Origin: Streblospio benedicti
Lineage: Eukaryota > Annelida > Polychaeta > Spionida > Spionidae
NCBI GenBank assembly: GCA_019095985.1
Contig: CM032663.1
Span: 43,204,329-43,268,328 of the forward strand
Direction of reading: 5' to 3'
DNA length: 64,000 bases
Shown here: piece after piece, positions 42,501-57,500 of the stretch
Layout: each line of letters begins with the position of its first letter
How positions within the stretch are numbered: position 1 is the first letter of the stretch
Notes under the pieces: model-generated
Told to the model about the DNA's origin: nothing
The model's input: only the letters and a program-made list of their open reading frames with translations
The model's database searches: none
Made by a program: the position numbers and the translations under genes

Positions 42501-45500
42501 TATACGTGAATATACGGTAAGATTAATAACCAGCCAATCAGTTATCCTGATAGAAAGTATACAGCCATCTAAATTGCCACAAACTCTTACATTGAAAAAA
42601 TGTCAATTAAGAGTATGTTTTTTTATATGATGGTGTATTTACATAGGAATCTCAATGATCTAGGCTTTGATATGCTCAAAATTTGGGGTTGGGCCTTTCC
42701 AGGGAGAGGGCCATAGCATACATCATTTTTTACATGATATATCACTTATGCAATATAAGATAAGAGGGTGGAGCGTACATACCCAGAACCAAAGGTCCTA
42801 CAAGGTCTGTCTCACACTGCATGCCTGTGAAACCGTCAGTACAACTGCACTCATAGAAGGTAGGCTTCACCTGGCTGAAAGTATAAAACAAAGTTTTAAA
42901 CAACAAACGATTTTAGATGGGAGATTATAAAAACATAATTTATGTTAAAAAAACCCATCTAAGTGTACATAATGATGTATTTGATCTGGTTAATGTATAA
43001 AGATTGCTAGACAACACATATGTCCTTTAGTGAATTAAATATGTCAATAGGATAAGGAATAACAAAACAAAACTACCCTGTACAATTTCCCTCATTGAAA
43101 CACGGACGAGATAAACATGGGTCTGGCTCTAGAGCGCAAGTGTCTCCTTGGAACGGAGTGATGCAGTCACACTTATTTTCAGCAGGCTTAAGAACTCCCC
43201 AATTATAGCATGCTTTGCCATCCCAAAGAATAGTTTCACCTGAAGAAAATTCATAGATTTTTATACAACATTGACGAGAGAACTCTTTGCATTAAATACG
43301 TACAAATTTTTGATATAACCTTTGTTTAGCCCTTTCTTTTAGTGAACTGAAACACATACACATTTTGCCTGTCTTTTTCATCATACAGTGGCAACTGTAA
43401 TCTTGAGGTGTGTAGTCGTCAGCTGGCATTTGACACGTTCCATTGAACAAGCACTGCTTTAAGTCAGCAGCACAGTGGCGGATATCTGGATAAGTTACAT
43501 ACAGGTTTAAACATTAGCACTGCAAGGGTTACAATATGTTTTGTGGTGTAATATCTGATCATGTAGAGAACCATGACAGAACACAATGATATATATTTAT
43601 CTGATAAAAAACATAAACAAATAAAATCCATGAAAATATTATACATTAAATATTGATTTTGACAATATAGTGAAAAGGCTTACAGTAGAACAATTCATTG
43701 TTAAGGTTGGGTCTTTGATCAATAGATAGATCCATCCCATAATCCCACAACACAATTTCATGGAAACGTCCATCTAACTGTTGCGTTACACTGGTACCTG
43801 CATAATGAATATTATCAAATGAGAAATCACCTACCCAGGAATGGAACCCATGGATAGCCATGACTCATATCAGTATTCAAAACAATGGCGGTATCTGATT
43901 TTTCACCAATGCCAATTATGAGAGTTAAATGTGAGATTGTGAAAATTTCTCAGAGAAACTACCAGTATACTAGTAGTATTCAAATGATAATCAAGCCAGT
44001 GGAGCTACCGTTTATCATGGCCTTTACTTGTTAGAGTATGAAAAAATATACCCATTGTGACCATATTTTTAGTAAAAAATTTCAGCCCTCAGCAAAAAGG
44101 AAAAACAAATTACTGCTAAAATCCAAAAATTCATTAAACAGCTCATATATAAAATGAAATGGAGGTTTTGTGGACCGCTCTGGGTTTTCTCATACTCCTC
44201 ATAGCCCATGATAAATGTTGACCCCATAATATTGTATCAAAAAGCATGATCTACAAGTTTGCTTTGTCAGTATTTTGAACTGGAAATGATGTAGTTGAGA
44301 TTGGAAATTTAAAAATAACTTGTTCATGTTGTTAAAACAAACATAAGATTTTGAACACACCAGGTCATGTAATATTGGTAGTGCAAAAAGAGTTTTTTTA
44401 CATGGTGGCCCTAGAATACAAGTATTATTTCTCAACTTATATAGAAACTTGGTTAAAGAATGACATATGTATAAAATTACCTGGCATAACCCCATAACCA
44501 ATAACGATGGAGCCTGGGTCTAATTGCTCCGAGATCCAGTCATCGTGTTGAAATATCCACAAGTCATCATCTACCTGATCATTCAAACAATATACAAATC
44601 TTGGTCAAGAAGACAATTTGATTTGATTAATATATATGTGTTTCGCAGTGCTTGCGGATACATTTTCAAATTTCTCTCTCTCTCTCATGTCTTTTTAGCA
44701 AGCATATTTCTACCAACAATAGATATATTTCAATCTATATAATATATCTATTACTTTTAGTATTTATCATTGGTAGAAATATGCTTACTAAAAAGACGTG
44801 AGAGAGAGAGAGAGAAGTTTGAAAATTGATTTGATTAATTAAAGTACAGTGAACATGCAAAGAGAATGAGATTCTTATGATCATATAATTATCTGTAAAG
44901 GTCATAGTATCAAATGCTTCCACAGATGTGAATAATCTGAACAATATAAATACTTGGTACCTTTATTTGTATAGTGCCTGATGTGGTATTGACTGACACG
45001 AATAAATGCACATAGCGAAAAGGCAAAAGAAGCGATGAGAACTCTGCTTCAAAAGGCTCTCCTAGTTGTTTTGATTCCTGAACCAATCGTACGGCAATGG
45101 TGCGCGGCTTTGGAATGTATACACAAGTACCCGGCAGGTTGACTTGTGGGTTAATGCACAACAGATTTCCTCTTGATTCATCACTGTGCATCATCAGCAG
45201 TGCAAATAAAGTAAATCTGTAAAGAAATAGAAGTAAAACCTTGTTACTAAAAACACTTAAGAATATAATGATATAAATAAAATGAATGAAATCACTTTAC
45301 AACAATACCCGATCAGACCAGTGTAACATGCCATTTTATATTTCATTTTTCATGAAGTTTGCATATCAGCAAGCTTCCCACTAATTAAAGTACTGAGCAT
45401 ACTGAGAAGCTGGCAAAGTATGAAATGAGATATTTAAATGAAAACCCCAGAAAGGTTTTAACTTTGAAGCTTGATTCCTCGGCCATCGTTAGATGGATTT

Positions 45501-48500
45501 GAACGCCTTGATGAGCCCTTTTCAACGATGTATAGTTTGTGTCTGTAGCACTGGAACTGGCAATACTATGAGATGCACCCCATATTAATGCGCGGATGGG
45601 GCCTGCGGCGGGGCGATTGCGCACTGATTGCCGGTTGCACACTGATTGCCAGTTCAGCAATTGCAGTTGAGTGGTCATCTTCCAGGCAAGTAGACAGCGT
45701 GACTATGGCCTTGCAACTCTGATGAGTTACCGGCTAAAAATTGAACCCACAGCCAACTACATGTAGCTGAGAGTATGAGAATACCAGGTAATGTGACTGG
45801 GGCTAGTGGAATGCTCATTAAGTGGGGTGAGTGACTTTCAATAGGCCAGCCATACTCAATTCATACTCGCCAGGATTAACTGAAGTCTAGAAGACTTGTA
45901 TTCACCACAAAGTTTCAAGTTCATTTGTTATAGTTTCCTCAATGTTCACTTTCTTTGGCCACTTATGCAAGGAATCGAAAATTGCAAATTTTTTGTGTGA
46001 TGACAATAACATTGATTGTGACTCGCAAAATGAAGCGAGCATTATGAAATTTACACCAGCTATTAGAAGTTTACACTTTTCTGGTGCAAGTGGCCAGTGT
46101 ATAAACTGCAAGCTGGGATACTATTTATCAAAGTCCAAGGGGGATTGAAAGGGGTGAGTATGAAAATCATGGTACCAAGTGTGCAGATAAGGCTGATATT
46201 TTAAACTAATTATGGCCGGGGTATGAAAATCATATCATAATGGCTTCATTTTTTTTAACACCTTTGCCGGTTTAAATGACAGCCTCCTGTGTACTTGGCT
46301 TCTTATGGCTAATATTTGTTGCTTTAGCAAATCTCATAACTCATGTATTTCTAATATAACAAATACAAGTCCATGCTGCACAGTACATATAGTTTCCAAT
46401 GACCAAAAAAAACAACAAAAACAGTAACAGATAGTAAGTAAGCACAGGATATACAGAAGTATGGAAAAAGAATGTGGGGGTGCACAAACTTCCTGCTATC
46501 TACGACAATATACTAGTGGCCAACGTCATCACACAATCTTGTGAAGACTAAGGCATTGTGGGAAATAGGGCATGAGAATAGCCGCAAGCTTCAGGTGAGC
46601 ATTCACTAAAAAACAAGTTCAATGTATAGTAATAGTTTAACACTAGATTAATAATATATTGCTATCATAATATATTCCTCTCACTCTGTGGTAATTCGGT
46701 CAAATTTCCATCCAGGTATTGGCCTGTTCATAAGCAGTGCACAGTTGATGCGGTCGCCGGTACCACCATCAGATGATACACGGGTTGGGTCTTGCCGAAA
46801 TTCGCCACAATTGTTGACATTGATAACAGGATAGCAACCTAAATCAATGAAACTGTATTTTGCAAAACATTCACCCCTATAGACATATAACATAAATAAC
46901 ATAAAAACTTCCCTATTGGAATATATGTCTGGCAGGTGACTTTAGACAGAAATCCAAGTTTTCAAGGTGTTCTCAAACAACAATTCCCTACCCTCATATT
47001 TCATTACCATCAAGACATGCTGAAAACACATCTTTATAAGGGAACGATCATAAATAATGATACCGGCGGGGTCGTCCAAAAAGGTGGAGGGGGGGGGTCG
47101 TCCAACTTTTCTGATTCCTTTTGGGGGGGTCGCTGAACTTTTTTATCACACTACGGTATATTTTTTCAAATATTTTCTTTTAGCAATGAAATGGCTATAT
47201 AGAGGCCTTTTCTTTAGCGGGTGGGTGGGGGGTCGCTCAACATTTTCTTCGAGCCCCCAAAATGGACGATTCCCCCGGTATCGTTATTTATGATCGTTCC
47301 CTAAGGGGTCAAGAAATACCACATTCCTAATTTTTGTGGCTTTTTTTCGCACATCCCTAATTATTTTTGCCTTTTTTCCCACACCCCACAAAATTTAAAG
47401 CATTTTTCCCATATCCCACTTCATGAACATAATAAACATTAATTACCTTCAACTCCATTAATATTGGATGTCATATCTGTTATATTATTTGATGAAAGTG
47501 TCAAATGCATCAATTGTCCTAAAAATATCAAAATGAAGAAGACACAGTCTAGAGTTTGCAGTTTATAAAGCTGACAATATAATATAATAATTCAATGATG
47601 AATCAACACATTAATTTCATAATTGACAAAATGTTTTTTTACATACCTTTGCACCATTTTTCGTTTGTATCACAAGCTACTTTGTTCTTACAAGGATGGT
47701 ATGTTGGAACTAAAATATCAAAAGATAGCATTAGCACCAGCAAATTATGGAATAATATCTATTGAGTGTGTGAAAGATATGACTTCAGCAAGGTAGAATT
47801 TTCCACAGCTTGTTGATCATATAAACGGGGACTTCTTTCTATGTGTACACACTTTACTCTAGTACATGTGTACATATCACATTCTATCATTCCGTGCAAA
47901 AATCACCGCCAATAACCCACGCTGATTGGTCAATCAGTGTGCTCAATTATATGATTGACTGCACGCTCCAGTGATTTACTGCACGCTACGACACCACCAC
48001 ACCACAGTCTAATTACGAACTTATAGTTGTTGTATTTATTATTTCTTGGTGTCAAAAATCAATCTCATATTGGTCTTTTATCATTCACAAATGTTTTTAC
48101 AGTGGATAATTTCGAAACTAGGCTAAATTCAAAGGTTTTAACCAAATACCAGTCTCATTATCATGACTAAAATCCACACTAAATGAGTGTCTATTCATTT
48201 TTATTTTGAAATAAATCATATCATAACGGTCTCATTGCCATTTTGACCATGCGACGTCACGGACCACAGTCTACACTAGACTAGTACCGTCACATTTTCT
48301 ATACAGCTGCTGACGTTGCATGGTCAAAATGGCAATGAGAACGTTATGATATGATTTATTTTAAAATAAAAACGAATCATACACTCGTTCAGTGTAGATT
48401 GTAGTCATGATAGAATGGTATTCGACCACTCGATTGTGGTGTCAATTGTGAAATTGAGCATGCTGATGTCTGATTTACCCTCACTTCGTTCAGCATGCTC

Positions 48501-51500
48501 AATTTCACGATTGACTTTGTAGAGCAGCTGGTTGTCAAAATCCATAACTATTATTATTGATCAAGAATATGTGAATTCAAGAACATACACCTATTACATG
48601 TAACTGTAGGATGTCAATGCTCCAGTACGTAATGTCATTATATGTAATTTGTAACCAATTATACCAATTTAATGAGACACAGTTTACATACAATTAAAAA
48701 TGTATCATGTTTATTGTATTTGATATTCATTGTTTACTTACCACCATAAACTTCGACTTCACACAAGGAAAGATACTCTGTAGCCATCAGCTGCACAATC
48801 ACATACATCATAGGCACGCTTGCAGCGGGTAATTTGCAAACAAAGTTGGTTTCTATGCCGAGAGATCCTTCCTTGTGGGCACACATGACATAGTCCGGCT
48901 TGCCACCCTTGATGGACGGTTCTCGCTGCTCATGGCTCATATTCGTCAGTCCAATAAACACATTGCGCAATCTTTTACCTGAATAAAAATAAATCAACTG
49001 ATGATATCCACATGTGAGAATGACTATAATGTGGTCCAGAGTCAATATCTATATGATTTCCACTCATCTCGACAGACATAAAATTTTGTCAAGACAGTAG
49101 ACAGAGAGTTATCAAAATTTAAAGAAAAGTGGGCCCAGTGTTCAGCAAACCCTCACTCTCATGAGTCATGCAGGGCTTAACACTAACTTTTTTTTTTCGC
49201 GTGCCCAGCAGGGCACGTGATGGTCCAAATCCATGTGCCCTGATCTCATTTTTATGTGCCTTATGTTTATCTGTCTTGCTTTTTGGTACACCATCAAATT
49301 TGATGTGCCCTGACTTAGATTTTATGTGCCCAGGACACCAGGGCAATAGATAGCGTTCAGCCCTGTCATGTGTTATTATGTGCCTCTCTCGTGATCATTT
49401 GGGCTGGTGTAAATGGTAAGCATCATGACAAATGATAACTCATGCATTGCTCATGCAATTAAAAACATCAACAGATCTATATTATAAAAGGGTCCCTACC
49501 ATATCCATCAGCCCAATTGACCAGCTTTACTTTATGAACATATGTGGGCACATCTAGCTTAACCATCCACCATGGGTTGATTCCCTTCTTAGTGTGGGTG
49601 CATGTTTTTGATGACCAGTATGGAGACCTGCAAAGACGAAACTTTTCTATCTATTTTTCGTAGATTTAATTACAAGTTATAGAAATTGGTCAATAGATAT
49701 TATTAAATATAAAAAAACTACATCTTTGGCACATCATGCAAAATTTCACGATTGAGCTCGAGTAAAATATCAAGCCACATCCTTGCGCTAGATGTTTATG
49801 GTTTATAATAAAATGTACCATATAACCTAAAATTAAGATCGCCTATATAAAGAAACAGCCTCTATGAGATTAATTCAGAACCACGAAAACTGTACAGACC
49901 ATCTCTCACTTAAGATTACTGCTAGATTTAATAGAATTTTATATAATATACAAGTGCTGCTGATCTTAAACTCTAGCCTCATGTCCTTCCCCCAAATCTC
50001 CTAGCCTACATCAAGCCTGTTCACTGCCACCCAAACCCCACCACCTACCAGAATCCTCTTCTTTGATGCTTTTAGTACCTGCCATTTGGGTCCATATCAC
50101 ATTTACAAATTCTGTATTCATTCTAATAAGTGCACAGTGCACTTACAAATAAGTGTTTCAACAAAAAACAAATATTAATAACCCCCCCCAAAATTTCCCA
50201 GTTATTTTTTCTTTTATGGCTCACCTCGAACGATGAATGTCAACATATAGCCTATATATATTTCACAACGTGCCTGGCGTGGTTATATGGTTATTTGGTT
50301 ATTCGAATAATACTGGCATGTTGGTCTTACAATATGGCACCAGGTAGGTGAAATCTTTGCAAAAAGGAGCAAGATTTGTTTAATTTAATCTCTGTAAACA
50401 GGGGGGCGCGCTTATAAGAACGAATACTGTAATTGCCAAACCTAGCACTTTTTCCAACATTTCTGATGTTTCGATCAAGTGACAATGATGTATGAATAAG
50501 TTACCACTAACATCTTTGTCAAATCCCCAATTACTATAATACATTTTGATGCGATATCCTTTAATCCACAAATGACCTGTCTTCTCAGGCTATGAAATTG
50601 AAGTTAAATTTTTCATACTTCTGTAGATATTTTGATGCATATCAATCAAGTGATTGCCCCACTCAATAAAGCCGCAACATACGACTGTGTTCTACTCACT
50701 TGTTTCCATCAACAGCCCGATCAGATGGAACAAAACTGCTGGAGTCAAACGTTGGTCTTCCCAACGCAAGATTCTTTGTGGCTAAAAATCAAAGGTAAAG
50801 AATGCATGTAAAAATTAATACACTTGTACTAAATCACTTTCACATTTACTCAGTACTCACAGATGCAATACATGTAAAGTAATTTAAAATCGTTTGCTTA
50901 CGATAGCCTGTGGCATATACTGAATATGAAGTATTTCCTCCACAAATTTGTGATGAATTGCCGACACAAGGATGTGAACAATCAGAGCTATTTCCATAAG
51001 TTTCATATGAATCTCCACAAAAGCAGTATTCTCCTCTCACTGCGCCAGCATAATTCCAACCCTGACCAGAAGTAACATTATGACAATTAGGTACCACTTC
51101 AGAGACTAGATACAGAAAGTACAAGATATATGTCTATTAGTCCAACAGCTGGCAACTTTCTTTGTGCATTTAGGTATTTTATATGTGGCAAAAACATAAT
51201 TTAGCAAACTCCTTTATTCCACATCGAATGTATTCAAAGCTCAGAGGTTTATCTTACTCATGAGAAATTTGGACCAGGTGATATATAATCAATGCCACCA
51301 AAACAAGTTAAATACCTGCAAGCACTATAAATCACCTAAAATAACAAAGTTTTAAAACAATGACCATAAACCTTACCTTATCAATACAATGGCTGACACA
51401 TTTTTGGAGTGTCATATTAGAGATTTTTTTTGAATCGTGTTGTAAAGCGGCATCAGCACTCCGTTCATAGCAGCCTCGTCCCTCTAGGTATGGAGCTGCA

Positions 51501-54500
51501 ATGGAGCAATTTCTATTCAGTGAAAAACCCATCACTTTGACACACACACACCCTCATGATACAAGTAAAAGTTTTATGAACCTCCCCTTCCTCAAGCATA
51601 CCTCTAGTACTTTAAGATTAGTCCCTAGGTCCATCATCAGACTAAGTACTTGCATTTAATTGATTATTCTGTGAAGACTGGTGCATCAAATACTTTCATC
51701 ACAGTATGTTAGACGCATCATACAATGAGTATGAAAATGATGTTGAATGGAATATGGCAACCAAAAATGACAGATTTGGAAACAAATCATCAAATTCACA
51801 AAATGCAGGAAAATATATACTGTGTTGCAAGAGAATGTCGAGAATATTTGTTTGAGATTCACTTGAAATCAATGCAAGCTGCTCCTGTTTACCCAACTTT
51901 GTGTGAAGTATCAGGAAAACAAACTTAAGAGCGTATAGGTATTTATATAGAGAGTAAGGTTCATCATATCTATTTCATATTTTTTTGATAGACTAAAATA
52001 CAAAACTATCAATTTCATAATGTGTCTTCAAAATTCCACTTTTTACTACAAAACCTTTGAGAGGAGTTTCAGCTTATCCTTTCAACCAGGAGCACATTGA
52101 AAACTCATAATTCACCACTAATACAATGTTACGAATTATGAAAATTAATTTACCTACCAGGAGAAATATTTGGCACCAAATCGATTTGACACGTAGGACC
52201 ACCATAATTACGTGTGCAAGTGCAGTTAAAAGTTGGTGGTGAACTCATCACACTGCAAGGGAAAAGGTTTTTATCATATGATTACAAGTACAATGTTAAT
52301 GAGACAACAACATAATGTCATTTTTTAACAAAAACATTGTGTTTATACAGTGCTATACAGTTTAATATATTTTTCATGGATGTTCAATGGGTAGATGAGG
52401 GCTCCGTCATTTCGAAACGCGTTTTCAAAGACACACATACGAATTTGGGGAAGTGACGATATGTATCGGAATGACAGCACCCACATCTATAAAGCGTATG
52501 CAAATCAGCTCCTTTCAAGTGCAACATTTTGGTTTCAAGAAGTTTACACCTGTTTTACTTACCTATTGCAGATGCCCCCATTGGCACAAGGTGTTCTTGA
52601 GCATGGGTTTACTTTCTTCTCACAGAAGTCTCCTGTGTAGCCTCGCATGCAATAACACTGGCCCCCTCTTACTACTCCCCAGTTATAGCATGAAAGAGGA
52701 GGCGTTGTCAACAATGTTTCACCTAAAAAAGCATCTGTAACTAATACAATCTCATTGCAATTGATTTAAAAATTCACCTTCCTATGTACGAACATGAAGT
52801 TTAAAAATGTAAAAAAATTAGAAATTACAGCACAAATGATACAACATAAAAACGTGACTGCATAGTAAAAAAAAGGCAACAATTATCAGGTAAAGTAATA
52901 GCCATCAAATTCTGTACCCTTCACCTATTATTTGTAATATATAATCCATGTATATTTAAATATTCATAGTTTATAAACATAATATTTTATATATACCTCA
53001 CAAGGTATTATATCCCTTATAAAATAATTTGCATAGGGCCTACATATTAACAAAAGTATATAGTTGTCTCAAGATTTGAGCCAATCAGGTCAGACCCTTA
53101 ACCCACGTCAAACTTGCGTTTTTACATAGCAGTATAACTTTATCTACTTCTGCAGTGTGCACACTGCATGCATTACAACAATCACCCCAGTTCTGTGGCA
53201 ATTGTATGTACAAGAACTAAGTGATGTAGCCCTGGTTTTATTGGGTGACAACAATGATTCTCACAGTATTTGCCAGTAGCTCCAGGTCGACATGTGCAAG
53301 TGTAATCTTTGAGTGTTGTGTTGGTCGCAGGAGGAACACACGTTCCACCATTGAGACACTGGTTGAAATCAGAGTGGCAATGGCGGATGTCTAAAAGTAA
53401 GAGGGTTCTTTGTTACTATTGATCATAACTAGTCTCATAAAAGTTCCTTGTACCAACAATTATATATCACAGTGGATTCTATGCTACTAATAAGCTTGAT
53501 TTACGTTGTCAGTGATAATTATTTTTCTTTATACCCAAGATTAGACCTATTTCTGTCTAGAATAAACATATGACAATGATTAATATATAAAAGAATATTC
53601 AATACTTAAAATTATGATTCATCAAAATTATCATTTGTACAGTGTGAATTAAGAATTATGGCTGTATGAGCTCAAATTTCAATAAATGCTTCTTACAATA
53701 AAAGACATGTTGTCCAAGGTAGGGTCTATGATCGATGGACAAATCCATAAGGTAGTCCCAAATCATGACATGATGAAAACGTCCATCCAATTGGCTATAA
53801 AGTTTTGATCCTAAAATGCATCAATTGTAAAAATATTATATATTTCAGAATATTAAAAAACATTTTTTAGTTTTTATCAAATAAGCACATCGACCAGGCT
53901 ATGAAAGTTTGAGAAAGTGTAGAAAGCACTTTGAGTAAAAGCCCTTGAGGGCTCTGGAAAATATCTGGCAACAAACCATTGTTCGTTGCTATTTTAGATC
54001 TAGAAAAAGGGGTACGATAGTGTGCACAGTCATTTTGATTTTCAAGTAAAATTTTCGGTAATGTGATAAAGGCTGTCATTTCTGTCAAAGAAATTTGTAA
54101 ATATGATCAAAGGTGTTTTGTAACAAGAGACAATTATGGTTACCTGGTAGTCTTCCATAGCCAAAAAGCAGTGATCCCTTTTCTATTGGCCACCTTCTCC
54201 ACTTCAAGCTTTCTTTCTGCTGCATTAAATGGTCAACCTACGAATTGTAAACTCTTTTAATATAATAGTCAGCATATCTTTGATAAAGACATATGATATT
54301 TCTAATGTATACTGGCAAGACGCATCCAATATGATTTTGTAATTAAGTTAGAAAAGGTAAAAAAACATAAAAATTGCATGTGAAAGATAAAAATCAGATT
54401 TCCATAATTGACTCACGGTTCTCATCAACTTTAAATGACAAGCATATCACTAATAAACTATCTACTGTATGTGACAATATTTGGAGTATCACCTGTTATC

Positions 54501-57500
54501 TAGAGGAAGAGGAAAATATTATTTTGCAGTGAGCATACTGGTATAAACTGTAAGCATAGTAATTGCACAGTAAAATTGTACCCGAATTTGAATTCTTCCG
54601 AGGACAGTGTCAATGGAGACAAAGAGATTCACATATCTTTTTGGCTGCAATAGCTCAAGGAATTCTGCTTCAAATATAGGTCCATATTGGGAGGCTCCCA
54701 GAAACATTCTAGAGAAAATGTGAAAATTGACTTTCAAGTTTGTGTGAACTATATTTTAAGAAACTATTGACCAAAACACAAATTGCAAAAAATACTATTC
54801 TTGTGTAGACTATTTTTTATTGACTTTTTCATCATATTCGAAAGATATCCGGTAGCATTTAATATTGTTTTTTATGGTTACTACTTAAATATTACAGCAA
54901 TCAAATGTTTAGTACTTCTTGTACTTTCCTATCTACCTCAAGACCCTGCATTATATGTCTTCATTGTTATTAAAGGACACATATTAATATGATAATAAAA
55001 TTTAATTTAGAATCTAATGTAAATTTGCACTTGCCTGACTGCAATAGTCCTTGGCTTTGATATGTAAACACAAGTCCCTGTCAAGTCTGGTCGAGGGTTG
55101 ATGCAGATTATTGGTCCTCTTGCATTGTCATGATGGAGCATCAACTGAACATAGATTGTGAATCTGCAACGTCAAAAGCATAATTAAACCATCTCACAAT
55201 TAACAAGAAATTATGGGAAACCTCATGTTAGCGTTTATGTGTGAAATTATGACATCAAATCAAAATCCCTGTGCAGCTTTCTTTCGAACCATCTCTGTAC
55301 TCGTCATCTTAAATCTAGTGCATGTCAGAGCCAATTACAAATGAGTAAAATTTGATGTAAAAAGCTGAATATATACCATTTTTATGCCTTCTTGACGCAT
55401 GGGAGGTATCCAAATATGAAAAGAAAATAGCCATTATGGCATGACCTTTACCCTCAACCCTATAAAATTACTACTACAAAAAGTATGACATTCGGCTAGA
55501 CATATACTAGTACTATAGCGCGTGCTACATGCAGACATCATCCCGAACATGTGATAGCGAAGGGCTGCATGTAGTATCATGCATTTTTAGGCGAAACCAT
55601 TAAACATGTATTATTACCTGAATTGTATCCTATCAAATTTCCATCCCACAGCAGGGGGTTTTCTGATGAGCAGGGCACACCGCGGCCTGTCACCGTCACC
55701 ACCAGACACCGCACCCGGGTCCTGGGCCGTTGCAGAACACTGGTTCACCATCTCCACCTGAGCACAATGTATTCGGGAGCAATGTCAGGGACTTACTTTA
55801 CATAAGAAATACACTACAAAAAGAGATAAGGGTCTGCATGTGTGGCATATTTTGTACAATAGAAGGGCAGCATTTGCTGCACAGGAATTATTGTAGCACA
55901 TTCTATTGGATTTTATCTTGTCATTCACAAGCTAGGAGGCTTTGAAGTGAAAATGTATGAAATTGGCTGAGAATAAACATTGTGTGACCTATGGTCTTAG
56001 ATATATATGCATCAGTGTCACTAGGACATAACTCATTCTCCAAACAATAGATCTAGAAGTTATATAATTGAAAATGGTACCTTGTAGCAGTTGTATTTAC
56101 CACCATTGAAAGTGTAGTCTTGAATGCGGTCAGAAGAAAGTCGAAGGTATAGCAGCATACCTAGATTTATGTGTACAATATTTCACAATAACTATGAAAG
56201 ATTGATAATCATCATCTATATTTCTACATGTATCATAAATTAATATTGAGTGGTACTATCAACCAAAATTGAAAGAATGTTCCTGTGGTCAAATACAGGT
56301 TGAATTATAGGATTCACTACCATATTATTTAATCCTTTCCAAAATTTATGAAACAAATGGTTTATGATTTATTATGAAGATTTACTATAATGAATGCATA
56401 AAACAATATACATGAAACTTATTTATATTTACCTTTACACCAAGCTTTCCTGATGTCACACTGATAGGGAGGATTGCATGTGTCAAAAGGAGCAACTAAA
56501 AGATTTAAAATCAATCATTATTTTTCATTTGATACAAACAAGTTGAATGAACAAATAGATACCGATTTGAAGTGTCTTGCACTCACCAGCTTTCTTCAGT
56601 ATTATCTTTGAAGTAAGTCCAAAAGAAGATTTATATGTTACCAGGGATCAACGTTAGCACTTGCCCGATGGACAAGTGGTGTATTGGAGTGGCGGGGTAA
56701 CCCTAATGTTTCTGAACACATGTACATTCAAAACATATTTACTTACCACCATATACACTGACTTCCCGAAAAGCCAGCTGTCCCAAGCCAAGCCGATTTT
56801 GAAGAACAACATAATCAGTTGGTATTGTTGCCACAGGCTTTGGACACCACAGCCGATATGATCCTGATGTTTCTTGAAAAAATAAATGCCAGGTTGGTTT
56901 ATTTCTGTTTATAAGCCATAATAATGTGATTGATTGATCAAAAAATTATTGTTTATTCAACTGTAAGATACAAGCTAATCATCATCATTCTGCACAAGGA
57001 TGATTGAAAACAGATTACTTACCTTTGTCACTTGCTGACAAAATATGCACGGCACAGATTGTGTGGGTATTGATTGTAGGTATAAATTCAGTGTGACTCT
57101 TATTTGTTAATCCTACTGTGTAATCTGTCATACTATTTCCCCCTAGATGATAAATCAAAATATATAAATACAGATTCTTACACTTTCTTGAGACGTAATT
57201 TTTTAAAAAGAAATAAGCAATGTTATACCTTTAAATTACAGTAAAGCAAGCAGGTTACGGTGCAAAAGATAACTACTAATTCATCTAAAAAGATGGTGTG
57301 CATTCCAAAAAGGAGTGTTTGAAACTAGAGAGCATTTGATGGGACATGTTTTAGTCAAAAGAGCAAAGCTACTAATAATTTACCATCTGTTTGTGTTTCG
57401 ACCCGAACTTTTGAAACGTATGCAGGGCTTGCAAGAGTCACAATCCACCAAGGTGTGGGCTCATTGGGCTCTGTTGCTGAGTAGGTGGAACTGCAGTACA

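Noticed and set aside
48734-49045. Stand-alone small gene of 103 residues
   Set aside because: It is one fucolectin exon of the mosaic gene extended into its intron.
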